Origin: Phialophora verrucosa
Taxonomy: Eukaryota; Ascomycota; Eurotiomycetes; Chaetothyriales; Herpotrichiellaceae
Direction: 5' to 3'
Length of the DNA stretch: 64,000 bases
NCBI GenBank assembly: GCA_002099365.1
Contig: MSED01000005.1
Span: 682,001-746,000 of the forward strand
The notes beneath the pieces are model-generated. The model was not told where the DNA came from, made no database searches, and saw nothing but the letters and a program-made list of their open reading frames with translations. Positions within the stretch are counted from its first letter, which is position 1, and every line of letters begins with the position of its first letter. Both the position numbers and the translations under genes were made by a program. This document shows positions 20,866-30,258 of this stretch, one piece after another.

Positions 20866-22299
20866 GATGGACGAGTTGGTGCTGTAGCTTGAACGCTTAA
20901 AAGGGAGGTAACGAAAGTCAACGAGCGAGGTTTGATCTTGCTTTCCTTTGCTTCAAGTCAAGGCGATGGGCGGGGGGAGGGGTTTGAAGCTGTGGTGTGG
21001 CTTGTCGTCCATATGTACTTGCACACACGCACACGCACATACACGCGCGCGTGCGAGCGAGCGAGCGAGCGAGCGAGAGCATACGTATATAACGGATAGT
21101 AATACGAATGGTCTTATCCCTCTTACTTACTGATACGAGGACAGGACTCTCAGCTTTGCACTACCTTACTTGCCGTCCGCAGTGCGTGTTGTATCGTCTC
21201 GTCTCGTCTCGCTCCGTTTCGTACGAGTCAGGCGGAATCTCGGTTTGTGATTGTGCTCGCGTCCATGCTCATCCTCCTGCTTGGGACCAGACCTGCCCCA
21301 GCTGCCCGTACCGACACGGCACGGGCTGCCTGAACAAGGTTTTTGCTGACCGCATAAGGGAACACGCAAGAGGAAAGAAAGAAAGAGGAGATAACAATCC
21401 CGGCTGGTCTTTGCCCTGATTGGCCTGCCAGCGTGAGAGATGCGCGAAGGTTCACGCCGAAGATTCGTATCCGCAGCGTGAAGATCGTGTTCTGTCTTAC
21501 ACTTCGGAACTTTGATTACGGAGTATTCGCTTCTTTACCCACCTGAGGACGGGGTGCAGTCCCCCCGAGCCTCCGTAGACAGCTGTCTCGTGTACCGCAT
21601 GTGAGCCCGAAGGAGCAAGTCCTCCGCATTCGTACGAGGGTCATCAGCCCCAGGAGGGAGGACCAGGAGGAAACGTAGGTGATCTAGAGTTATGTTCCTC
21701 CGCATCGCCGTATCTTCTGCGCACGTAACGGGTTGAACGAGCGTCGTGATCGCGGAATGAGGATTCCGCGTCAACACAAAACTGAGCATTGGCCGATCAG
21801 GCACCATGTTGGTCTGATCACGCAACCAAGCGGACTGTTGCTCCCGGTTGAATTGAAGCTGGTGGGAACGGCAGAGCTAGATCTGTTATGTTGTGTCCAA
21901 GACGAAAGAGAGACCCGGCACTTCGAGGTATCATGCTCGCTGTGGTACGGAGCACAGTACCTGCGTTAAGGCCTGAACAGGAATTACTGTAGCTGACAGC
22001 GATTACCTCTGCCATAGTACAGCTGCAGCACCGCCGGCCTGACCTCTAAAATCAAGCAGAATCATCCACAGGAGCAAAAGACTGACGCCGTCGAGAATGG
22101 CAAAATCAAAACAAAGACCGATCACAAGCTCGACTCAAGCTGCCTTCTGTTAGACCGAGGCTCATCATTATCATCATGTCTCGGCGCTTATTGAGGTGCT
22201 CCATCCTTAATTTCTACTCGTACGCGTATCCTAGCGTAATCTGGCTTCGTCCTACGAAAAACACCTTCCACGCCTACGCCCACGCCCTCGCTGCACTGA
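20866..22299. other. divergent intergenic region, 1.4 kb, with microsatellites
   Basis: This lies between two gene starts (DUF3237 leftward, RRG7 rightward). It contains a compound simple repeat at 21019-21081, a TCTCG pentamer run near 21190-21215, TACGGAGTA at 21517-21525 and TACTCGTA at 22215-22222. Open frames of up to 96 codons lack ATG starts. No RNA gene was recognised. Confidence 0.55.
21019..21081. repeat. compound microsatellite (CA)n-(CG)n-(GAGC)n
   Basis: The run passes from alternating CA/CG dinucleotides (cacacacg...) through a short CGCG tract into about five GAGC/GCGA tetramer units. It lies in the noncoding DNA upstream of the DUF3237 gene. The alternating purine-pyrimidine half could adopt Z-DNA, which is inference only. 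Confidence 0.9.
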
Positions 22300-23697
22300 A
22301 TGGTCTTCGGCCGCCATCTCTGGCGCAGTAGCAGACATGGCACATCCGGCCTCTCATATGCACTTCAGAACGTGACAGCGTCGGCCTCGGCCTCAGTGCG
22401 AGTGATCGCGCCCGTGAAAGCGACGCTCGCCTCGACACGTCGACCCGACCCCCGCACCACGGGACGATGGTTCTCACTCTCGCCCATCACACGATCCGTC
22501 GACGCGGACGACGCCCGGGGTGAAGCGTCCCTCCATCTCCGTCAATCCGGTTCGCCTACTGAATCAAAGACCACCTCCAGCACGACGACAGACGAGGAGT
22601 CTCGAGCTCCAGCTCCAAGTCCAACTTCAAGATCGAGGCCCAGACGCGACGCTGCCCGTGCATCTGCGTCGACGCATTCCTCGCTACGCTCGTTTCAGGC
22701 CCACGCCGTCCGGACCGGCCTCTCCCCCACGAGCACCGTCTACGCGGGCACGACGTACGAGTACGTCGCCCAGGCTACGTTGCAGGCTTATGGCTTTGAC
22801 CTATACCGCGTAGGCGGGCGGGGAGATCGGGGCGTCGATCTCGTTGGCGTGTGGCGCCTTCCTGTGCTGTCATCGGCCGGGCGATGGAAGGAGAAGAACA
22901 ATCAGGCAAAGAACGGGCGAGATGCCGGATCTCCACCCATCGACCTTGATCGATACGAGACGCAGGCCTTGAAGGTCCTTGTGCAATGCAAGCGACTGGT
23001 AGGCAAACATGCGAAGATCGGGCCCCATCTGATCAGGGAGCTTGACGGCGCGGTGCGAGGCGCCAGGACTACACCTCTGTTTGATGTGATTTGTCCTCGG
23101 GAGTGTGCGAATGCAGCTGCAGCTACAGCGCGAGACCAACGGGACGTAATTCCTGACGCGGACATTGACACTAACAAAGAAACGAGCTGCAAATCTCCTC
23201 CGCTTGAACCTGTTGGACCTGCTGGACCGGCCATGGGGGTCCTAGTCAGCACCAAACCGGCGACCAAAGGCGTGTTAGATAGCATGCGCCGCTCAACTCG
23301 CGGTTTGGTCTGGATCATGATGGAAGAGGTCACATCTCAGAGCCCGGAAACCGAGACAGACACGGAAGAGATCACTTCTCAAAGCCCGGGGACAGAGACA
23401 GACAAGGGGGAGATCACATCCCAGAGCCCGGAAACCGAGCCAGCCGTACAAGCTGGGGACCAGGACGGAATGCCATCATTACCACCAGGGCAGCAGCAGC
23501 ACGGGCCCTCGTCTCCATCACCTTCATTACAGGTTTCCTCCGCTCCGGATCTCTCTGGCCGGGTTAAACAGATCCTCTGGAACCAAGCGGCCCGTGACCT
23601 TGGTCTCGAAGGCGTGGACGTGGTGAAGCGCTATGATGGCAAGGGTCGTGAAGAGGTCGTTCTCATGCGTGGAGGGCGGGTTTGGGGTCCGACTTGA
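22300..23697 (+). CDS. RRG7: RRG7-like mitochondrial protein (restriction-endonuclease fold, DUF2034)
   Basis: One exon encodes 465 residues. The first 60 residues are rich in Arg, Ser and Ala with almost no acids, as in a matrix-targeting leader. The core carries STVYAGTTYEYVAQATLQ, YRVGGRGDRGVDLVGVW and LKVLVQCKRL..KIGPHLIRELDGAV. These follow the PD-(D/E)XK pattern (Glu, Asp, then QxK) seen in yeast Rrg7 (required for respiratory growth). A poorly conserved insert includes three 14-residue repeats starting EVTSQSPETE (23326-23442). The final block, QILWNQAARDLGLEGVDV, resumes the family. The molecular substrate of Rrg7 is unknown, and nuclease activity is only implied by the fold. Length exceeds the yeast protein because of the leader and insert. 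Confidence 0.85.
   Translation: MVFGRHLWRSSRHGTSGLSYALQNVTASASASVRVIAPVKATLASTRRPDPRTTGRWFSLSPITRSVDADDARGEASLHLRQSGSPTESKTTSSTTTDEESRAPAPSPTSRSRPRRDAARASASTHSSLRSFQAHAVRTGLSPTSTVYAGTTYEYVAQATLQAYGFDLYRVGGRGDRGVDLVGVWRLPVLSSAGRWKEKNNQAKNGRDAGSPPIDLDRYETQALKVLVQCKRLVGKHAKIGPHLIRELDGAVRGARTTPLFDVICPRECANAAAATARDQRDVIPDADIDTNKETSCKSPPLEPVGPAGPAMGVLVSTKPATKGVLDSMRRSTRGLVWIMMEEVTSQSPETETDTEEITSQSPGTETDKGEITSQSPETEPAVQAGDQDGMPSLPPGQQQHGPSSPSPSLQVSSAPDLSGRVKQILWNQAARDLGLEGVDVVKRYDGKGREEVVLMRGGRVWGPT
23326..23442 (+). repeat. 42-nt coding tandem repeat in RRG7
   Basis: Three consecutive units begin with GAG at 23326, 23368 and 23410. The third is incomplete. They encode acidic, Ser/Thr-rich 14-residue repeats (core TSQSP.TET). 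The unit length is a multiple of three, so copy-number change would keep the frame. Confidence 0.93.
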
Positions 23698-24217
23698 AGA
23701 CCGCCCTTCATGGGCTGGAGTCTGCCGAGTCTGGAGGCCGGCCACATCGTCTCGTCTTATCATGACCTGAGCAGCAGTGGCAAGCCTCCGGCGTACACAC
23801 GCCTGCGTCAGTTGCAGGGTAGGACGCACTAGACGCCACGCTTCCAATTGAACTGTGGATATATGCATTGAAACGGCACTCTCCTGTGGTATCATACATC
23901 GCTCCAGCATCCGCATATGGCCTTCCCCTTGCACATGCCCTGAACTGAGTTGCTGCGTCAAAACACGAAATCGCGCAAAAGGTGGATATCTATCTCGCAA
24001 CCTCCCTGATAGATGTTTGCGGATCAGCCCTCATCTCTCTCCTACCCCATGCGCGTCCCCGAGATGCACCCCATGGCAGCCGGGAGTCCCTGGGTACGGC
24101 GTAGCCTCACCCGGACCCTTCCGATATCGTGCTTCGGATTCCACATGCATCTTCCCCTGCGGTCTTGTTGTCAAACATAGGAGAGTTTATAGTCAAAAAT
24201 GCCGGCCATGTCGACGT
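23698..24217. other. convergent intergenic region, 0.5 kb
   Basis: This is 3' flank between RRG7 (rightward) and the carnitine acetyltransferase gene (leftward). The remaining open frames in it are not supported by domains or splice sites. Nothing else seen. Confidence 0.5.
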
Positions 24218-26324
24218 TCACAGCTTGGCCTTTGGCGGCTCCAAGCCGGGTAGGAGCATGTCACGAATATCACCCGCCGCTTCGTTGAGGTAGAAGCTCA
24301 TCCTCTCGCAGCCGAGTTTCTTCGACACAATGTTGAATTGTAAGCTGCAAAGAGGTTAGCCAAACTGTCCTTCCAAAGCGAGGACCGAACATACCTATTC
24401 TCATTGATCATGTAGGCAATCCCCCATCCCTGATCAATAACCTGGCTCCACCCGTAGCCGTTGAAGTATTCTGAACTCAACTGGCTGCTGCTGATGTACC
24501 ACGTACTTGAGTAGGTGTAGGCGGGATCCGTGAAAATCTCCGGTATCTCCTCTCCTTCCTGGATGAGTTTCTTCAATCCAAAGAGATGTCTGTCGACGCC
24601 GTAGCCGTCGCTTGCATCTGCCGTGTATTTAACATGAGCTTGTACGGCCGCGCGGAAAAGACGCTCGGCTTCTTCACGCGAGACCGAGGGGTCGGCCATG
24701 GCGTTGCAAAACGCGACGGACTCGTCGGATACGGTGCGGGTGGTTTCCGTGCGTCCTTGCTGGTATTTCCTCGTTGCGGCAGATTCGTACGTCGGTCGGT
24801 TCTTGCCGTACATCTTGTGGTAGGCGAGTTGAATTACCATCTGCACGTACGCGTCCGGTGAGCACTTGAATTTCTTGATCATGCCCTTTCCATAGCCTTG
24901 GTAGGCTTGCACGCGAAGGTCATGCGAGGCAATGACTTGGCGGAACTGTGCTTGAGCGCTGGCCAGGTCGTCGAGCACGGCGGCGTTGGTCTCGAATTTG
25001 AGGGCAACGGGGTCGGGAAGGTCGGAGCGGACGGACGGGTTATCGAAGTCGAGTTTATTATGCACGATGTAGGCGTTCACCGTGTCGCACAGGCGGTGGG
25101 TCGGCGTGCCATCCATCATTGAGTGTTCGCCCATGAAGCCAGCGGTGCCGTTGTCGTTGATGATGAATTGGATGGGCTTGTCGTACCAGCGGTTGGAGCC
25201 GTCGCCGTGCCAGTAGACGCGGGCGCGTTCCTCCAAGGTGACAGGCATGGTGGAGTCTAAGCACACAAAGAAGGATGCGGATTCGATTTCTTCAAGGACC
25301 TGGGCGTTCAGAGGGGAAGCTGCGAGGAGGTTGCCACGGGCTTTGGCGCCCTGGTCGCGAGGGAGGGAGGTCATGGCACCAACCGGGTCGGCCAACTGGG
25401 CGTTCTGGTAGACCTTGTTGAATTGCAGTTCAAATTCGGAAGTGTTCAGCTGTCTGCCGGCGACATGGGTTTGAACCTTCCAGAATTGGTTGTTGCGCAT
25501 GACGATGATGTGCTCGTGGCCCTCGGGGGGATATTGTATAGGGTAGTCCACCGGTTCGGCGGCGACTCGCGAGGTGTTGAACATGTACTGGTAGCTGCTC
25601 ATGGCCATGGGTTTCTTGCGCATGTACTCGGGTTCCAGGCTCTTGTCATCGACCTGTCGCTTGAATTCCAGGGCGGCGGTTGTGATGGCTGCCGCGCGTT
25701 TGGCTGGGTTTCGTCTTCGGCGGTCGTCTCGGAAGGAGTAGAAGTAGGAAACATAGGGCACCACGGGGTCTTTGTATCCCAGATACGCAGACTCATTCCA
25801 CCAGTCGATGATCCAGTTCTTGACATTGGGATCTTGTGCCTTTCGTATTAACCTCTCTTGCAGTTTCTGGCCGATGCTTCCCGGCTGGTTGAACGCGGCC
25901 ACGGCTTTCTCGGAGGCAGCAAACTCCTCCTTGGTCAGGAGCGGGTGTAGGCTCTTGAGGTAGCGGGCGGAGGTCTCTTCGAGTGAAGGAACCGGTAGTC
26001 TTGGTAGGGAGTCCTCGAACCGGAGCATGGCGCCCTTGGAGTTGTCTTCGCGATATTCTGCAGCCATGTCAACTCAGTCGTGGCTTGGAAAGGGGTTTCG
26101 GATGTGCTCACCCTCAGTCACCCAGAACTGAGGTCGGTTGGACGCTTTCCTCTTGTTCGTAGGAGCCATTGAGACAGCCTGGGGTTGTCAAGGGTCAGTT
26201 CCCCACCTGACGTCAACCGGGGAAACAGATGGTCATTTACCTTGAGAGCGGTCGCTGTTGGAGAAGCTCGAGGAACAGCGCGGAGGATTGTTTGTGCTCC
26301 CAGTCGAGGCAGTGTAGGAAACAT
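24218..26324 (-). CDS. CAT2: carnitine O-acetyltransferase, mitochondrial/peroxisomal
   Basis: Four exons (26324-26241, 26178-26112, 26057-24395, 24344-24218) encode 646 residues. The enzyme moves acetyl groups between CoA and carnitine so that acetyl units can cross peroxisomal and mitochondrial membranes during growth on fatty acids or acetate. Exon 1 (28 residues, four Arg, no acids) is a matrix leader. Exon 2 contains a second in-frame ATG at 26169. The catalytic His is in GEHSMMDGTP (about residue 362), and the substrate-binding YGKGMIKKFKCSPDAYVQMVIQLAY follows. The last exon ends in PKAKL, where the terminal AKL fits a PTS1. The structure predicts two forms, with and without the leader, as described for yeast Cat2. 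Without the final splice the frame would run into an unrelated tail, so the small last exon is needed. Confidence 0.93.
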
Positions 26325-26823
26325 ACCCAAAGCACTGGCAACTGAACTGAGGGGAAAACAAAAAGGAGGGACACAGAAAACGGAGAAAAAAATATAGTCT
26401 ACGTACTGCCTAGGAGCTGGATATAGCGAGCGATAGAAGGTAACGCGGCCTTTTACATCCGAAGGGCATTCGGAGAGGATTGGACGAGACTGCGCAGGTG
26501 TGAAGGTACACAAGCAGGAAGAAGCCGCGGCGATGAAGACACGCTGCAGACCGAGAGCCGTCGACGCAGCGCACAACTGACCCCAGAGACGAGCCACTGC
26601 CGAGGCATCGGAGGCCCCGTCACACGCCCCGGCCATACATCGGCAACCGGCCACAAGGAAGGATTCGGAGCTTGGCTCTGCGAAAAGAAAAGAAAGATAT
26701 TCCGTGCGCACGGATGTTGGTCATGAGCATGACAACCGCCGAGCATGTGCTGACTCGTCCCCTTGACCCGCTCCATTGAGATATACCATTCTCTCGGCTA
26801 AGTCTTGTCAGGGCCTCAGGGCC
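26325..26823. promoter_or_regulatory. upstream region of the carnitine acetyltransferase gene
   Basis: This 0.5-kb stretch separates the PMS1 stop (rightmost on the minus strand) from the first ATG of the carnitine enzyme. It should contain its promoter and the PMS1 3' UTR. Open frames on the minus strand here do not join to the leader exon. A CCTCAG pair near 26810-26826 is the only small repeat noticed. Confidence 0.4.
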
Positions 26824-29800
26824 TCAGTCGATCTCAAGATATTTATGCAGTGCCTCCCCCAGGCTGACATGATCTTCCTCGTGTTGCTCAAGCCCCTCAC
26901 GCCATGACTGCAGGGTGTCCAGACTGCACAGATGTCGCATCGTCGGTCGTCCATGAGGGCAGTTCCAGGGCTTGTCGATGGTCCCCATCTGCGCCACCAC
27001 CTTCTGCATCTGCCTCTTGGATAATGTCTTGCCGATCATGATACTCGATCGACATGCCCGCATCGCAAACATCCTTCTGACTTTGCTTGGTCTGGGGATC
27101 CCACCCTCTCCAAAGCCCGGGGACTCGGCGAGCAACTGGATTAATTCCTCCAGATCTCGAACGCCAAAAACAACTTCTTTACTCAGCGGGAGGCTGACGA
27201 GGCTGCACCGTTGCCCGACCATGCTTTCTCCACTGGTGTCGATCTCCACCAGGAAACCGTTCTTTTCTAGAGCGATTTTGTTTTCGAGGACAATCTCTTC
27301 TTCGACGGCGGTTAGCTCAAGGGCCACTGGTCGCACTAGTCGCTGATTGCCCACGACGGTCTCAGCCTGCAGTCTCTCGAAATTGTACTTCTCATCAGAA
27401 GCATGCTGATCGATGATGAATAGTTCATCCTGCCTTGATTGTTCATTCTCGTCAGGATCCGAACGAGCAGGTCGAACCGCAAGGATGAAGCCAAGATTGA
27501 ATTGACCGACAATCCTCATTTTTGCAAAGTCGGGCTTGGAGACTGTCAACGAGAGTCGGGCTTCAGGGTCGTGTGCAAGTCCGGCCTCCAATCCATCAAC
27601 CCGCTGCTCGAAGCTCCTGCGGCCATTACTCGCAATTCGCCCGTGTTCGCGTACTTGACAGGCTATTGATGAGGTAGAGATAGGGACCGTTGCTAGCAAG
27701 TCTGTCGTTGAATCTCTCGTTCGCCCGCCAGCAAGGGCTTTGGTCGCTCTTTTCAGGTTCTCTTTGCTCGGTAGAGCAGCGCTGGCTTCAGCCGCTCGAA
27801 TGAGCTCGGCAACCTTGGCATCTTCCGCCCTCTTCTTTTCCTCTTCATCGATATAGTCGTCGTCGGCTCCGTTATCGCCACCTTGAATGGGAGTCCTCTG
27901 TTCCTCGGCACCATCGTCTCCATTGAGACTGAATATATCCGAGTCTTCTTCCTGTCCAGCCTCAGATTCTTCACTATCATCTGCGTCACCTTCTCGAGCT
28001 TCTGGCTCCTCATCTGCAGCCTCGTCTTCATCTTCTTGCTGATTTGGAGTTTCGGGTCCTCGAACCTCGAATCTGCGTAGCTGTTGCGAAAATTGTCGCG
28101 TGCCCGGACTTTCTGCATGCTTCCTTGGCCCAACCGTGCTGGCCACAATATCGGTGCTTCTTCCCACTCCCTGCGATCTTGGAGGCTGACTGCCTAGGAT
28201 TGTGGTGAACGTCTTGTCCCCGACCGTGACGGTGGCAATTTCCGCTGCCACTCTTTTTGGCCTCATGCGATCGAAAGCGTTAGGCACAACCCCTTTCTCT
28301 TCGGTAGCCTTTGGCTGTGCTATAGCTGCCATCGCCGGAGGTTGCTGTGGTGACTCCTCGCGTGAATTTGGCTGGTTTCGCGAATTTGACTGGGCTTCCG
28401 CCATTCTTGCATTGAAATCTCGAGCATGCATTTTAATTGGTTCATGCTGAGAAGGTTCATCCTCTTCTTCTTCGTCGGACGCAGTTTGCTGACCTCGTGA
28501 GTCAACCTCCAAGGCATCGTCGCATTCATCCACCCCGTGAGCTTCATGCTCACTCATTTTCTGGGCAATCTTTTCGCCTCGCTTTTCCTGGGTCTTCCGT
28601 ATATAGGCCTCTCGCTTCTCGTTTGATACTGGCTCTTCTCTTGTGCTGGCCAAATTTTGGAAGTGCTCTCGCAGGACCGAGTTCCTGAAACTCGTTCGCC
28701 CTGATTCTTGTTCGTCTTCGTCTTGACTATCATTGCGCAAGTCTTCGGTGTCCGACAGTGACGTCCGTTGGCTGGCTGCGTCTGGTGAATCTGAAGATGC
28801 CTGGCGCTGGAAATTCAGTTTCTGAAATGAAGGCAATTTGGTTCTTGACAGCTGAGATTGCGGTACCGTCTGTTCTTGCTGATCGAACATATCATTCAAT
28901 GCGGTCTTCAGGTTCTCAATAAGTGACGCTGAGTCATGGAGCAATATAGTCCTCTTATCTGGCGAGACATTTACGTCGTATGCGTTGGTGTCCATCTGGA
29001 GATCTGCGAAAATGAAGGGCGACTGCGAAACATTGAACGCCTTGTATACCTCGTTGATAGCTTTTGCTATCTGCGGCAAACCACATGGTCTACCATTGAC
29101 GAAGAACATTTGTCGATCGGGAGTCTGTCGACCTTCCCCGAATATAGGTTTGGAAATGTGGCCCCTAACCAGTATGCTGGTATGGTTTTCTTTTCGTGCC
29201 ATTTGCGTCAATGTGGACTGATATTGGAGATCAAGGTCCAAAGGGGCCAGGGCACTTAAAGTCTTCGCACCATAGACGTTCGCTATATTCTCCCGCGTGG
29301 TGGCATTGCCTTTAGTCGAAAAGACCGACACGCTCTTGCTTTTTGGCATGGTATTCTTGACCGTGAATTTGACATTGACACCGATGCACGCATAAGCATG
29401 CAAGAGTCCTAGGACTTTCCCATACTCTCGCTTGATGTTCTTGATCAGCTCTTTGCGTCTGACGGGAAGACTTTCAAATAGATTCTCAACGGTAGCAGTT
29501 GTGCCTCTCTGAGCTGCAACAATCGTGGCCGACTTCAATCTGCCCAGCGTGTCAAATTCGAGCCGTTTGCCCTTGGGCGCCTCGTCTACTTGCGCCGTAA
29601 CGAGAGAAAACTTGGAAAGCGCACAAAGGGACGAAAGGGCTTCGCCTCGAAAGCCAAAGGTTCGAAGACTAGAGAGGTCATCGTAGCTGGACAACTTGGA
29701 AGTGAAGTGCTTCAACGCAACATTCTCGTAGTTGGCAGGATCAATGCCGGAGCCATTGTCTTGTACCTCGATCGAATCCAAGCCATTGTTCTTGAACCGT

Positions 29801-29934
29801 ACTTCGAGAGCAGTGGCACCGGCATCAAGACTGTTCTCAACCAACTCTTTGACCACAGAACACAGGTCGACGATGACCTGGCCCGATTGGATCTGGTGTA
29901 CAGACTTGGCCTCGATGGCCTTGATGGTGGCCAT
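26824..29934 (-). CDS. PMS1: DNA mismatch repair protein PMS1 (MutL homologue, PMS2 type)
   Basis: A single exon of 1036 residues from the ATG at 29934. The N-terminal GHKL ATPase has VVKELVENSLDAGA (29-40), DNGSGI (59-64) and FGFRGEALSSL (93-103). A transducer domain with GRPCGLPQI follows. A long acidic, poorly conserved linker (roughly 400-780) precedes the C-terminal dimerisation and endonuclease domain. That domain carries DQHASDEKYNFE (about 842-853), matching DQHA(X)2E(X)4E, then ACRSSIMIG and CPHGRPT. This is the nicking subunit of MutL-alpha with Mlh1. The start at MATIKAIE matches the family. An upstream in-frame ATG at 30153 would add 73 residues of unrelated sequence. The F-box gene diverges from the same short upstream region. 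Confidence 0.95.
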   Translation of the reverse strand: MATIKAIEAKSVHQIQSGQVIVDLCSVVKELVENSLDAGATALEVRFKNNGLDSIEVQDNGSGIDPANYENVALKHFTSKLSSYDDLSSLRTFGFRGEALSSLCALSKFSLVTAQVDEAPKGKRLEFDTLGRLKSATIVAAQRGTTATVENLFESLPVRRKELIKNIKREYGKVLGLLHAYACIGVNVKFTVKNTMPKSKSVSVFSTKGNATTRENIANVYGAKTLSALAPLDLDLQYQSTLTQMARKENHTSILVRGHISKPIFGEGRQTPDRQMFFVNGRPCGLPQIAKAINEVYKAFNVSQSPFIFADLQMDTNAYDVNVSPDKRTILLHDSASLIENLKTALNDMFDQQEQTVPQSQLSRTKLPSFQKLNFQRQASSDSPDAASQRTSLSDTEDLRNDSQDEDEQESGRTSFRNSVLREHFQNLASTREEPVSNEKREAYIRKTQEKRGEKIAQKMSEHEAHGVDECDDALEVDSRGQQTASDEEEEDEPSQHEPIKMHARDFNARMAEAQSNSRNQPNSREESPQQPPAMAAIAQPKATEEKGVVPNAFDRMRPKRVAAEIATVTVGDKTFTTILGSQPPRSQGVGRSTDIVASTVGPRKHAESPGTRQFSQQLRRFEVRGPETPNQQEDEDEAADEEPEAREGDADDSEESEAGQEEDSDIFSLNGDDGAEEQRTPIQGGDNGADDDYIDEEEKKRAEDAKVAELIRAAEASAALPSKENLKRATKALAGGRTRDSTTDLLATVPISTSSIACQVREHGRIASNGRRSFEQRVDGLEAGLAHDPEARLSLTVSKPDFAKMRIVGQFNLGFILAVRPARSDPDENEQSRQDELFIIDQHASDEKYNFERLQAETVVGNQRLVRPVALELTAVEEEIVLENKIALEKNGFLVEIDTSGESMVGQRCSLVSLPLSKEVVFGVRDLEELIQLLAESPGFGEGGIPRPSKVRRMFAMRACRSSIMIGKTLSKRQMQKVVAQMGTIDKPWNCPHGRPTMRHLCSLDTLQSWREGLEQHEEDHVSLGEALHKYLEID

Positions 29935-30258
29935 GCCAGCCCATATTTGATGGAAAGGGACACGCAAAGTCAGAACATCAAAGTCGCTGGCATCGACGAG
30001 GCAAATTGATCTGATCGCGAATGAAACACGAGGCGCGGTGAGAGTTCCAGGCAGCAGCTCATTGGCGGAAGTTCGCGTGGTCCCTGAAGCGCCAAGAAAT
30101 GACGTCGATGGAATAAGCGGCGAGGCGAGAATATCAGCGAAAGACAACTGCATAATGCATGCTGGCAATCGTGACTCAATTTCATTCTGCCCACCAAGAC
30201 AACCATATTACGCTTCTGACCCCGGGAATACTTGAGCCGATGAGAGACTGCAATTCTA
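29935..30258. promoter_or_regulatory. compact bidirectional promoter between PMS1 and F-box gene
   Basis: Only 324 bp separate the conserved PMS1 start and the F-box protein start, or 105 bp if PMS1 begins at 30153. The reading frame of PMS1 continues through most of this region. Both promoters must overlap here. Confidence 0.55.

Noticed and set aside
21535..21825. Minus-strand open frame of 96 codons upstream of RRG7
   Set aside because: It has a TTG start only, no recognisable content and no consistent splice partner.
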